Assembly (NCBI GenBank): GCA_009929445.1
Contig: SAAL01000019.1
Span: forward strand, 1-42,596
Origin: Bacteroidia bacterium
GTDB taxonomy: Bacteria > Bacteroidota > Bacteroidia > Bacteroidales > Paludibacteraceae
Direction: 5' to 3'
DNA: 42,596 nucleotides
How positions within the stretch are numbered: position 1 is the first letter of the stretch; every line of letters begins with the position of its first letter. Of the stretch, positions 6,664 to 15,524 are shown piece by piece. The notes beneath the pieces are model-generated. The model made no database searches. It saw nothing but the letters and a program-made list of their open reading frames with translations, and was not told where the DNA came from. The position numbers were made by a program, and so were the translations under genes.

Positions 6664-9648
6664 ATGAAAACACACAAAAAGCATTTATTTTCCTTCGTGA
6701 TTTTACTGCTGATGTTTTTCTCCCAACAGTCAACTGCGTGGGGTCAGTCAGGCGGTAATTACCAGGGAACAGTGACTGACACCAGCGGAGAAACTCTGAT
6801 TGGTGTGAGCGTATTGATCAAAGGAACCACTACCGGTGTAGTAACAAACATCGACGGACAATACAACATCGCTGCCAGACAGGGAGATGTGCTCGTATTT
6901 TCTTACGTAGGAATGGTTACCCGCGAATTACCTCTTGGCAGTCAGTTAGTTAACAACGTCATACTCACCGAAGAAGCAAAAGGACTGGAAGAAGTTGTAG
7001 TGATCGGTTACGGTGTAGCAAAAAGAAAAGACGTAACCACAGCTGTTTCTTCAGTATCAACAGAGGACCTGGATATGCGCCCCATCACTTCAGCTGCACA
7101 AGCCATACAAGGTAAAGCTGCCGGAGTTCAGGTAATTCAGCCTAACGGACGGCCCGGTGCAGGTATGGTGATACGTGTCAGAGGTACTACTTCCATGAAT
7201 GCCAGTAACGATCCGCTGTATGTGGTTGACGGAGTACCCATGAACAACATCGATTTCCTCTCGGCGAACGATATCGAGAGTATGCAAATAATGAAAGATG
7301 CTTCGTCCGCTGCCATTTACGGTTCACGGGGTGCAAACGGTGTAGTCATGATTACGACCAAAGCAACAGCACGAAAAGACCGCTCAGCTATTTCATTCAG
7401 TGCATACACCGGAATAACCAACATTTCCAGAAAAATCGAATCGCTCAATCTGGCCGAATATAAAGAATACCTCACCGACCTGAAATCTTCCGTTGTGCTG
7501 CCGGATGGATTAACCGATCAGACCAACTGGTTTGACGAAACTTTCACCACAGGAATCAGACACAACTATCAGCTCTCAGCTTCAGGTGCATCCAACAAGG
7601 TCAACTATTTTATTTCGGGTGGTTATACAGATGAGACAGGTATCATCAATACTACAGCCTTTAAGCGTTTCAATTTCCGATCGTCGGTTGAGTCAGAAAT
7701 GTATAAATGGCTTACTCTCAGCGCAAACATTTCTTATTCAAACAACATTTCAAAAGGAGATATCATATCCGGTACCGGAGCCAACCGCGGTGGTGTGATT
7801 TTATCTGTCATAAACACACCCACCTACGCACCAGTATGGGATACTGAAAACCCAAAACATTATTACAACAGATTCTACGGGGTAAGCAACATTACTCATC
7901 CGCTCGAAAACCTGGCACGAACCAAAAACAATAAGAACGACACACACCGCCTGCTGGCAACCGGAAAAAGCGTAATCACATTCATTCCCGAATTAAAATT
8001 AAGTTCATCCATCACTGTCGACATGAATTACTGGAACTACACATCGTTTCTTGATCCGGTCTCAACAAGCTACGGAAGAGGACAATTCGGCGAAGCTCAG
8101 GACAACCGTTCATTCACTAAAGTGATGATGCTTGACAATATTTTAACCTACAACAAGAAAATCAATCTGAACAATTTCGAAGCGATGGCAGGAACCTCAT
8201 ACACTGTTTCTGACTGGTCGCAGAGCTATCAGTTTGGATCGCACTTTGCCAATGATTTGATTCAGACACTCAATGCGGCGAATAAAATAAGTCCTTCAAA
8301 CGGCTCTACCGGTTCGCAATGGGCTATCATGTCATACCTGGGACGATTGTCTTACAATTACGACAGTAAATACCTGGCCACCATCAATATGCGGGCCGAC
8401 GGCTCCAGCAAACTGGCACCTTCCGGACGATGGGGGTATTTTCCGTCTGTATCAGCAGCCTGGCGTATATCTTCAGAACCATTCATGGCCAATTTCAACT
8501 GGATGAACGACCTGAAACTCCGTGCCGGATGGGGCCAGACAGGAAATCAGGACGGACTTGGCGACTACGCTTACCTGGAAAGATACGACTTTAACCGCAT
8601 TGAATGGTGGAAACCGGGTCAGGGAGATGCAGTTCCCACATACAGTCAGGTGAGCTTAAGCTCATCAGACCTCACCTGGGAAACAACTACTCAAACCAAC
8701 ATAGGGCTGGATGCTACCATGTTTCAGAACAGGCTCACTTTCAATATCGATTACTATTTCAAAAGAACCCGTGACATGCTTATGTGGGTAACATTGCCGG
8801 CCGGATCCGCTGCTGTGTCATCCATTCAACGAAACGAAGGAGAAATGACAAACAAAGGGATAGAATTCAGTGTAAGTTCCAAAAATCTCACCGGTGATTT
8901 CAAATGGAATACCGATTTCAACATCTCGCACAATAAAAATATGCTGGTGAGCCTTGACTTCAAACAGGTGTATTACGATGCCCGCGTAACGGATATCCTT
9001 TCCGATTTTGCGGTGAAAAACATGCCTGGAAGACCATTGGGAGGATTCTGGGGATACGAATCGGAAGGTGTTGATCCGGAAACCGGCGAGCTGATGTATG
9101 TTGACAAAAACAACGATGGATTCATTAATGCATCCGACCGTGGTTACATTGGAGATCCGAATCCCGATTTCACTTATGGTATGACAAATTATTTTTCATT
9201 CAAAAATTTCAATTTAAGTGTGCTTTTACAGGGAACATACGGAAATGATATTTTCAACGTATCGAGAATTGAATCGGAAGGCATGTACGATGCCAAAAAT
9301 CAGTCGAAAAGAATACTTGAACGATGGAGAAGACCGGGAATGGTTTCTACTATTCCCAAAGCAGGATACGATATGAAAATTTCATCCTATTTTGTTGAAG
9401 ATGGCAGCTACCTGCGCATCAAAGACATTACCTTATCATATGATTTCAGCATGAACTGGATGAAGAAACTCGGTATTACCAGGCTTCAACCCTATGCAAC
9501 GGTTACAAATCTGTTTACCTTTACCAAATACCTCGGATTTGATCCCGAAGTAAATCAATGGGGAAACTCAGGAAATGTACAGGGAATGGATTACGGAACT
9601 TATCCACAGACAAGATCCTTTATCTTTGGAGTCAATGTAGATATTTAA
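6664..9648 (+). CDS. SusC/RagA-family TonB-linked outer-membrane transporter
   Basis: A 994-residue SusC-type outer-membrane protein that imports oligosaccharides in a TonB-dependent way together with its SusD lid. A signal peptide (about 1-27) is followed by a carboxypeptidase-regulatory-like domain (about 32-102; YQGTVTDTSGETLIGVSV), a TonB-box-like LEEVVVIGYG (108-117), the plug domain (about 118-235) with the SusC signature LYVVDGVP (185-192) and DASSAAIYGSRGANGVVMIT, then a long beta-barrel. Length is normal for the family. The start follows the first Met before a clear signal peptide. It is 36 bases upstream of susD and is the first structural gene of the PUL. Confidence 0.95.
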   Translation: MKTHKKHLFSFVILLLMFFSQQSTAWGQSGGNYQGTVTDTSGETLIGVSVLIKGTTTGVVTNIDGQYNIAARQGDVLVFSYVGMVTRELPLGSQLVNNVILTEEAKGLEEVVVIGYGVAKRKDVTTAVSSVSTEDLDMRPITSAAQAIQGKAAGVQVIQPNGRPGAGMVIRVRGTTSMNASNDPLYVVDGVPMNNIDFLSANDIESMQIMKDASSAAIYGSRGANGVVMITTKATARKDRSAISFSAYTGITNISRKIESLNLAEYKEYLTDLKSSVVLPDGLTDQTNWFDETFTTGIRHNYQLSASGASNKVNYFISGGYTDETGIINTTAFKRFNFRSSVESEMYKWLTLSANISYSNNISKGDIISGTGANRGGVILSVINTPTYAPVWDTENPKHYYNRFYGVSNITHPLENLARTKNNKNDTHRLLATGKSVITFIPELKLSSSITVDMNYWNYTSFLDPVSTSYGRGQFGEAQDNRSFTKVMMLDNILTYNKKINLNNFEAMAGTSYTVSDWSQSYQFGSHFANDLIQTLNAANKISPSNGSTGSQWAIMSYLGRLSYNYDSKYLATINMRADGSSKLAPSGRWGYFPSVSAAWRISSEPFMANFNWMNDLKLRAGWGQTGNQDGLGDYAYLERYDFNRIEWWKPGQGDAVPTYSQVSLSSSDLTWETTTQTNIGLDATMFQNRLTFNIDYYFKRTRDMLMWVTLPAGSAAVSSIQRNEGEMTNKGIEFSVSSKNLTGDFKWNTDFNISHNKNMLVSLDFKQVYYDARVTDILSDFAVKNMPGRPLGGFWGYESEGVDPETGELMYVDKNNDGFINASDRGYIGDPNPDFTYGMTNYFSFKNFNLSVLLQGTYGNDIFNVSRIESEGMYDAKNQSKRILERWRRPGMVSTIPKAGYDMKISSYFVEDGSYLRIKDITLSYDFSMNWMKKLGITRLQPYATVTNLFTFTKYLGFDPEVNQWGNSGNVQGMDYGTYPQTRSFIFGVNVDI

Positions 9649-9684
9649 TTCTATCCAACTTTTAAAAAAGCAACTTCGAAAATC

Positions 9685-11199
9685 ATGAAGAATATAATTA
9701 TAAAATCAGGACTTGGATTATTCATTATCCTCTTTACGGCTTGTAATCTTGATTACGATCCCGTATCGCAACTCTCCGAAAGGACCCTTGGAACAAAAGA
9801 CACTACCGGAACTGAAATAAAGTACAAAGACCGTGAAGCAATTCAGGCAGTTTATAAAAGTATGTATCAACGTATGACCGGGCAACAGGAACACTGGTAC
9901 CTTGATTACCTGCTTTTTGCAGAATGTCGTTCGGACAATGCTTATGCCGGAACAACAGGCGCCGAAGTAGTACCTGTAGAAACCAACAACCTGGATGCGA
10001 GCAACAGCGTCATTGCACGTGACTGGAACCGCTATCTGGAAGACATTGCATTAGCCAACAGCATCATCAGTAATATTGACCTGGTGCCTGACCAAACTCT
10101 GACAGGAGCTGAAAGAAACCAATGGAAAGCAGAAGCAAAGATATTCAGAGCCATGATGATGTATGACATGGCCCGATGGTTCGGCAATTTTCCGGTTATC
10201 ACCCGCGAAGCAGGCAAAATTACTGCTGAAAACATCAAAGATGTGTATCCCCTTTACTTTCCGAAAGCAAATACTCCGGCTGAAGCATACGCTCAAATCA
10301 TAAGCGACTTACGCAGTTCGCTGGAGTTTGCGCCTGCTAACAACAATGCCGATAAATCCATTCTTTCAAAAACAGTTGCCAGAGCATTGCTGACAAAAGT
10401 ATATGCCGACAGAATTGTTCAAAATCCGGACAGCGTCATCTATTTTGCCAACCAGGTGGCTGCTGACGGTATAACTCTTGTTGGCAACTACAGCGATTTA
10501 TTCGGTCTGAACGCATCCGGTACCGATGCAAAAGCCCGAAACACCTCCGAATCTATTCTGGAATTGCAGTATTTCACCGGAAGCGGAAACTGGGTAACCT
10601 GGATGTTTGGCCGCGATTTGCTGGATTTCGAGTTTTATTTCACCTGGGCAAAATGGGTAACACCATCACGTGATTTGATCAAGGCATTTGATGATGCCGG
10701 CGACACGAAACGTAAAAACGAATCAATTGTTTATTATCAGACTACCTGGTCTAATTATTATGATTCCAAAAGCTATCCTTTCATGTACAAATGCAGATCC
10801 AATGTAAATTCCATCATCAAATTACGCGGAGCTGACATATTATTGCTTAAAGCAGAAGCATTGGCTCATAAAAATCAACTTCAGGAGGCAGCTCAGGTGG
10901 TTAATACCGTTCGAAAAAGGGTTAGTTTGCCCGATCTGAATGCTTCAAGCACTTCGTCAAAAGAAAACCTGCTTAATGCAATTTTACTGGAAAGAAGACT
11001 TGAACTCGCCTTTGAAGGGCAACGGTGGTTTGATTTGATCAGACATAACAAACTCATGGAAGTGATGAACAACGTTAATCAGCGTGATGCAGGCAGATTG
11101 AAGCAAGCCAGAGCATTCACTCAGGAATCGGAACTACTCCCGATACCGCAACCGGTATTGGATGAAAACACAAATCTGGTACAAAATCCGGGTTATTAA
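9685..11199 (+). CDS. SusD/RagB-family nutrient-binding lipoprotein
   Basis: A 504-residue partner of the SusC protein. The lipobox LFTAC places the lipidated Cys at residue 20, so it sits on the outer membrane facing out and acts as the hinged lid over the transporter. The N-terminal TPR-like half (about 50-330) includes the family-typical W-AEAKIFRAMMMYDMARWFG region. The C-terminal half contains LRGADILLLKAEALAHKN and LLERRLELAFEGQRWFDLIR, both strong SusD/RagB hallmarks, and it ends in the usual LLPIPQPVLDENTNLVQNPGY-type tail. It lies between susC and the SusE-like gene, all in one direction with gaps of about 40 bases. Confidence 0.95.
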   Translation: MKNIIIKSGLGLFIILFTACNLDYDPVSQLSERTLGTKDTTGTEIKYKDREAIQAVYKSMYQRMTGQQEHWYLDYLLFAECRSDNAYAGTTGAEVVPVETNNLDASNSVIARDWNRYLEDIALANSIISNIDLVPDQTLTGAERNQWKAEAKIFRAMMMYDMARWFGNFPVITREAGKITAENIKDVYPLYFPKANTPAEAYAQIISDLRSSLEFAPANNNADKSILSKTVARALLTKVYADRIVQNPDSVIYFANQVAADGITLVGNYSDLFGLNASGTDAKARNTSESILELQYFTGSGNWVTWMFGRDLLDFEFYFTWAKWVTPSRDLIKAFDDAGDTKRKNESIVYYQTTWSNYYDSKSYPFMYKCRSNVNSIIKLRGADILLLKAEALAHKNQLQEAAQVVNTVRKRVSLPDLNASSTSSKENLLNAILLERRLELAFEGQRWFDLIRHNKLMEVMNNVNQRDAGRLKQARAFTQESELLPIPQPVLDENTNLVQNPGY

Positions 11200-11239
11200 T
11201 TGTCAGACTTTATTATGAACAGTTTTCCATAAGCAAACA

Positions 11240-12643
11240 ATGAAAAAACTACATTATATTATCAGTCTTGCGATTATTTTTATCGCAAGTTCGTGTCAGG
11301 AGACAGAATTCAGGACACACTATCCGGAAAGTACACCCACTCTCACAGCAAGTGTGACTGAAAATTCCATTCAATATGGAGACTCCATTACATTAATGGC
11401 CGAAGTGAGCGACCCGAATCCGCTTTCAACTCTTGAAGTAAAAATAGCGGTAAGCAATAAACTTATCATTTCGGAATCCATCCGCACGAAAGGTACATCT
11501 GCCAGTATCCAAAAGAGATATCACATTCCGTTCGGTGCCGGAATGCCGGACAAAGAAAAAGTAAAAGTTTACTTAACTGCCATCAATACAGAAGGTTTCA
11601 AAACCGAGCAAGTAATTGAAACTACGATTGGGAATCGTCCGCCAATGCCAAAACTTTATCTCATTCCGGCTACGATCACTGCCGGACTGAGCACCAAAGA
11701 GCTGATTGTGACCGACGAAAGTAACCTTATCTATTCTGTAAGTGGAATTGAATTTCCGAATACATTCAACTGTTACATTGCCACTAAAAAAACAGCTTTC
11801 GGCAGAGTGGACTGGTCGGGTATTGTATTTGGAATGAGAAACAACGAGATTACAATCATTAAGCAGGGTGAAGCTCCCATTTCCGTACAGGACGAATCGT
11901 TGGTTAATATCAGCTCCTGCAGTTTTGATGCAATCAACTTTTCGTTGCAAGTAACCGGAAAACTGCTTGAACCACTGACTCACATGAATGTTGCTGCCGA
12001 TCTTACTCTCTCACCCGCTTCTCTTTTGGGAGCTGATGCATCGAAATTCAGAGGAGCAACCATCTATTTCGGTAAAAACGTGGAAGTTACTTTCGAGGGA
12101 ATTGCCAACCTGACCAATGGATTATCACCCGATTATTTTGAAGTTACCGGAACCAATAAAGCGAAATTCCTCGGAGAAACAGGCATGTATAAAGCCTACT
12201 ATCACATCGCAGGAGACTATCTGTATATCGAACCAATGCCAACTACGGCTTTACCGGATGCGTTGTGGATTTGCGGGACAGGAATCGGACGCCCGTCGCA
12301 ACCCTACGCCACTACAACCAGCTGGAACTGGAATACACCGCTGGATTATGTTCCATGCCGGAAAATATCTAACGGAGTGTATCAGGCAACCGTATATCTC
12401 GAAAATGAAGACAATGGAGAAGGAACCGGATTTGGCACCTGCAATTTCAAGTTCTTCCACTATCGGGGATGGGATCACGGCGAAGAATCTTCGATGCAAT
12501 ACACTGTAAATTCACCGTTGAAAAAAAGTAGTGAAGCCGGCAATGTAGGTAACTGGCGCGGTAATGATACTACATTCAAAGGTGTGTATCGCATCACGCT
12601 GGATATGAATACAAAAATCACACATGTAGAGAAACTGAACTAA
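11240..12643 (+). CDS. SusE-like surface glycan-binding lipoprotein
   Basis: A 467-residue lipoprotein (SSC at 17-19, lipidated C19) in the slot directly after susD, where PULs usually encode surface glycan-binding proteins. The first domain (about 28-125) looks like an Ig-like fold of the SusE type (LTASVTENSIQYGDSITL). A middle beta-rich region follows, and the C-terminal domain (about 340-467) contains many aromatics (WICGTG, WNWN, FFHYRGW), as expected for a sugar-binding platform. Position and architecture resemble the binding protein of the Bacteroides thetaiotaomicron beta-1,6-glucan PUL. The ligand is inferred from the GH30 neighbour. I see no catalytic motif. Confidence 0.75.
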   Translation: MKKLHYIISLAIIFIASSCQETEFRTHYPESTPTLTASVTENSIQYGDSITLMAEVSDPNPLSTLEVKIAVSNKLIISESIRTKGTSASIQKRYHIPFGAGMPDKEKVKVYLTAINTEGFKTEQVIETTIGNRPPMPKLYLIPATITAGLSTKELIVTDESNLIYSVSGIEFPNTFNCYIATKKTAFGRVDWSGIVFGMRNNEITIIKQGEAPISVQDESLVNISSCSFDAINFSLQVTGKLLEPLTHMNVAADLTLSPASLLGADASKFRGATIYFGKNVEVTFEGIANLTNGLSPDYFEVTGTNKAKFLGETGMYKAYYHIAGDYLYIEPMPTTALPDALWICGTGIGRPSQPYATTTSWNWNTPLDYVPCRKISNGVYQATVYLENEDNGEGTGFGTCNFKFFHYRGWDHGEESSMQYTVNSPLKKSSEAGNVGNWRGNDTTFKGVYRITLDMNTKITHVEKLN

Positions 12644-12653
12644 AACTATTAGA

Positions 12654-14144
12654 ATGAAAAAAATTATAATATATTTATATCTCGGCACTTTCATTTTCAT
12701 TTTTGCCGGTTGCGCCGGTTGCAAAGGAACCAACAACCCCAAGCCACCCGACACGGGAAATCCGGGCACCAAAGATGTGGCTACATACATTACCACTGCC
12801 GACAAGACAATGCTTTTCAGTTCGGTAGCTAAAAGTTTTGGAAGTGGCATAAACATGAATATCGAGAAAACACTCACTCTTAAGCCCACACAGACCTTTC
12901 AGACTATCGATGGCTTTGGAGCTGCTATCACCGGTTCTTCGTGCTATAATCTGTTGAAAATGAATAAAGCCGACCGGACCAAACTGCTGGAAGAAACCTT
13001 CAGTGTTGACAAAGGTATGGGTTACAGCTATGTACGTGTAGCTATCGGATGTTCGGATTTCTCGCTTGATGAGTACACCTGCTGCGATGAACCGGGAATT
13101 GAAAATTTTGCCATGCATCCTTACGATGTGCGTGATATTTACCCCATTCTGAAGGAAATTCTGGCTATAAATCCAAAACTGAAAATTATGGGTTCGCCTT
13201 GGACACCTCCCCGATGGATGAAAGTGAATAATCTTACTGATCTTCAACCATATAACTCATGGACAAGTGGTCAGTTAAATCCGAAATACTATCAGGATTA
13301 TGCCACCTATTTTGTAAAATGGATACAGGCGATGGAAAAAGAAGGTTTTCCAATTGAATCAGTTACGATACAGAATGAACCACTGAACAGAGGTAACTCA
13401 GCATCGCTCTATATGACCTGGCAGGAACAGCGCGATTTTATTAAAACAGCATTAGGGCCTAAATTTGCAGATGCAAATCTGAAAACTAAAATTATAGTAT
13501 TCGATCACAATTTCAATTATGATAATATTCCGGATCAGCAGGGATATCCGCTACGCATCTACGAAGACGCGGATGCAGCCAAATACATTGATGGAGCTGC
13601 ATACCATGCTTACGGAGGAAGCAGTACGGAGTTGACACGTGTTCACAACTCAAATCCAAATAAAAATCTGTATTTCACCGAAATGTCAATAGGAACCTGG
13701 AACTACACTTTCGATGGAGATCTGATGTGGACGATGAAAGAGATTGGAATCGGAGCATTGAATCGATTCAGTAAGGCGGTGATTGTGTGGAACTTTATGC
13801 TCGATGACAAGCGGGGACCTAACCGTCCCGGTGGATGCACCACCTGTTTCGGAGCTGTGGATATCAACTCATCCGATTATAAAACGCTCGACAGAAAATC
13901 ACATTATTACTTTATCGGACACATGTCGAAAGTGCTTCACAGTGGTTCAACACGGATTGGAACTTCGGGATATATGCCTGCAGGTGTAATTGCTACTGCT
14001 GTGGTCAATCCAAACGGAACTTACGGTATTGTTCTTCAAAATGACAATTCCACTTCCGTACAGATGACTATTGATGATGGCAATCACCATTTTGACGTCA
14101 CTTTACCGGCTAAAAGTCTGACCTCTTGTAACTGGAAGAAATAA
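12654..14144 (+). CDS. GH30 glycoside hydrolase lipoprotein, probable endo-beta-1,6-glucanase (GH30_3)
   Basis: A 496-residue lipoprotein (lipobox FAGC, C20), so probably displayed on the cell surface. The GH30 (beta/alpha)8 barrel starts at about residue 80 with QTIDGFGAAITGSS. The acid/base Glu is E242 in TIQNEPLN and the nucleophile Glu is E343 in YFTEMSIG, so both catalytic residues are present. A C-terminal beta domain ends in LPAKSLTSCNW. Runs such as GNSASLYMTWQEQRDFIK and DDKRGPNRPGGCTTCFGAV are of the type I associate with Bacteroidales GH30_3 enzymes such as BT3312, which cut beta-1,6-glucan. The subfamily call is from memory of the family rather than a search; GH30_1 beta-glucosidase activity is the alternative. 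It starts 10 bases after the SusE-like gene. Confidence 0.85.
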   Translation: MKKIIIYLYLGTFIFIFAGCAGCKGTNNPKPPDTGNPGTKDVATYITTADKTMLFSSVAKSFGSGINMNIEKTLTLKPTQTFQTIDGFGAAITGSSCYNLLKMNKADRTKLLEETFSVDKGMGYSYVRVAIGCSDFSLDEYTCCDEPGIENFAMHPYDVRDIYPILKEILAINPKLKIMGSPWTPPRWMKVNNLTDLQPYNSWTSGQLNPKYYQDYATYFVKWIQAMEKEGFPIESVTIQNEPLNRGNSASLYMTWQEQRDFIKTALGPKFADANLKTKIIVFDHNFNYDNIPDQQGYPLRIYEDADAAKYIDGAAYHAYGGSSTELTRVHNSNPNKNLYFTEMSIGTWNYTFDGDLMWTMKEIGIGALNRFSKAVIVWNFMLDDKRGPNRPGGCTTCFGAVDINSSDYKTLDRKSHYYFIGHMSKVLHSGSTRIGTSGYMPAGVIATAVVNPNGTYGIVLQNDNSTSVQMTIDDGNHHFDVTLPAKSLTSCNWKK

Positions 14145-14209
14145 AAAAGATATTTATATTCATCTGATAATCAATAATTTTATTACAAATCTTTAAAAAC
14201 AAAAAATTT

Positions 14210-15409
14210 ATGAAAAAACACTATTCTTTAATTTTGCTGGCTGTGTTATTATCAGCTGCAACAATGAGTTATGCTAATCAGACAGTAAAACTCAGGGTAC
14301 AGGTACCGGCACAAACTGTTGTATGCTATGCCACAGGAGGATTTAACGGATGGAATACATCTGCCACTCCGATGACAAAAGTTTCTGACTCTCCGAAAAT
14401 CTTTGAAGCAGATATTTCTGTACCCGACAATGTGGATGCAGGATATGGATTCAAATTCCTGGCCGGACCCGACTGGAAATACGAACAAGGTGATCCGTCA
14501 GCCGACTTTACTTACGGAGCTGTGGGTTGGACCGGAGCTGTGGTCAATTCATTTAAACAATACTTCACACCGATGACACCGCGTGATATCAAAGTGAATG
14601 TACTTGTTCCTTCTACTACATTATTCTGCTATATCACCGGAACATTTGCCAATTGGGAACAACCTACAAAACAAATGACCTTCGTAAGTCAAGATCAGGA
14701 TGGCAAAGTGTATACTTACACTATTCCAAATATCGATCCTCAGCTGCTTGAATTCAAATTTGCATCGGGTCCAAGCTGGGCTTATGAACAGACTCAGGGT
14801 AACTTTACCTATTTGGGCAACGGAGGTGACAACAATGAAGTAAGCGTGGTTTGCTCCGGATTCAAAGCAATTTACGATCCTGTAAACGTCGGAGATATCA
14901 CCGTGAATATCACATCAGTTCCGGCAGGAACAGACAGTGTGTATCTGGTAGGCAGTTTCAAGAACGGATGGAAACTGGAAGAAGCTATCCCAGCAACTAA
15001 AAACAACGACGGTTCTTTCACTGCCGTAATCACTCAGGTAGCTGATGTGGAATTCAAATGCTGGAACCGCAGAGACTGGGCTTATGAAGAATGCCAGCCT
15101 GACGGCAGCAATATCCCTAATCGTCAATACAAGTTCAAAGATACTCCTGTAGCGAATATTACGATTGCAAAATGGAAAAAGATGGCTACCGGAATCGACG
15201 AATTGAAATCCGATTTTACATATCCGGTATCTGTTTCTGACAGGAAAGTAACTGTTGATGGAGTGGTTTCAGGTGTAAGTCTTTACAATATCAGCGGACA
15301 ACTTATTCAGAATTTCAAAGGAAACGGAAAATTTGTGAGCCGTCCTCTGACAAGCGGAGTTTATATTCTTCAGGTTGACAATACTGAAAGAAAAGTGATG
15401 GTTGATTAA
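14210..15409 (+). CDS. T9SS-exported protein with three glycan-binding-like repeats
   Basis: A 399-residue secreted protein with a signal peptide (1-22), three diverged repeats of about 95-100 residues (25-121, 125-224, 229-325) and a C-terminal T9SS type A sorting domain (about 330-399; VSLYNISGQLIQ then PLTSGVYILQV). Each repeat has a GGFNGW-like turn (43-48, 144-149, 248-254) and a second aromatic motif (PDWKYEQ at 87-93, PSWAYEQ at 188-194, RDWAYEE at 288-294). This resembles the starch-binding/AMPK-type CBM fold with paired tryptophans. No hydrolase motif is seen, so a multivalent carbohydrate-binding role is likely (inference). It is the last gene of the PUL and is followed by a strong terminator. 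Confidence 0.75.
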   Translation: MKKHYSLILLAVLLSAATMSYANQTVKLRVQVPAQTVVCYATGGFNGWNTSATPMTKVSDSPKIFEADISVPDNVDAGYGFKFLAGPDWKYEQGDPSADFTYGAVGWTGAVVNSFKQYFTPMTPRDIKVNVLVPSTTLFCYITGTFANWEQPTKQMTFVSQDQDGKVYTYTIPNIDPQLLEFKFASGPSWAYEQTQGNFTYLGNGGDNNEVSVVCSGFKAIYDPVNVGDITVNITSVPAGTDSVYLVGSFKNGWKLEEAIPATKNNDGSFTAVITQVADVEFKCWNRRDWAYEECQPDGSNIPNRQYKFKDTPVANITIAKWKKMATGIDELKSDFTYPVSVSDRKVTVDGVVSGVSLYNISGQLIQNFKGNGKFVSRPLTSGVYILQVDNTERKVMVD

Positions 15410-15433
15410 TTCTGCTTTTTTTATAACCAGAAA

Positions 15434-15461
15434 AGACCGTAAGCCATCAGGCTTACGGTCT
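15434..15461. terminator. Strong intrinsic terminator closing the PUL
   Basis: AGACCGTAAGCC and GGCTTACGGTCT form a perfect 12-bp stem around the loop ATCA, followed by T8 on the plus strand and preceded by an A-run that would serve the minus strand. It sits between the convergent PUL and yifB genes and can end both transcripts. Confidence 0.9.
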
Positions 15462-15524
15462 TTTTTTTATTTCAGCTTTATTCAAAGTAACTGAATATCA
15501 GCAATCAAATCTGCTGAGTTTTTT

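Noticed and set aside
12675-13247. 190-codon minus-strand frame opposite the GH30 gene
   Set aside because: The plus-strand frame has a lipobox and GH30 motifs over the same bases.
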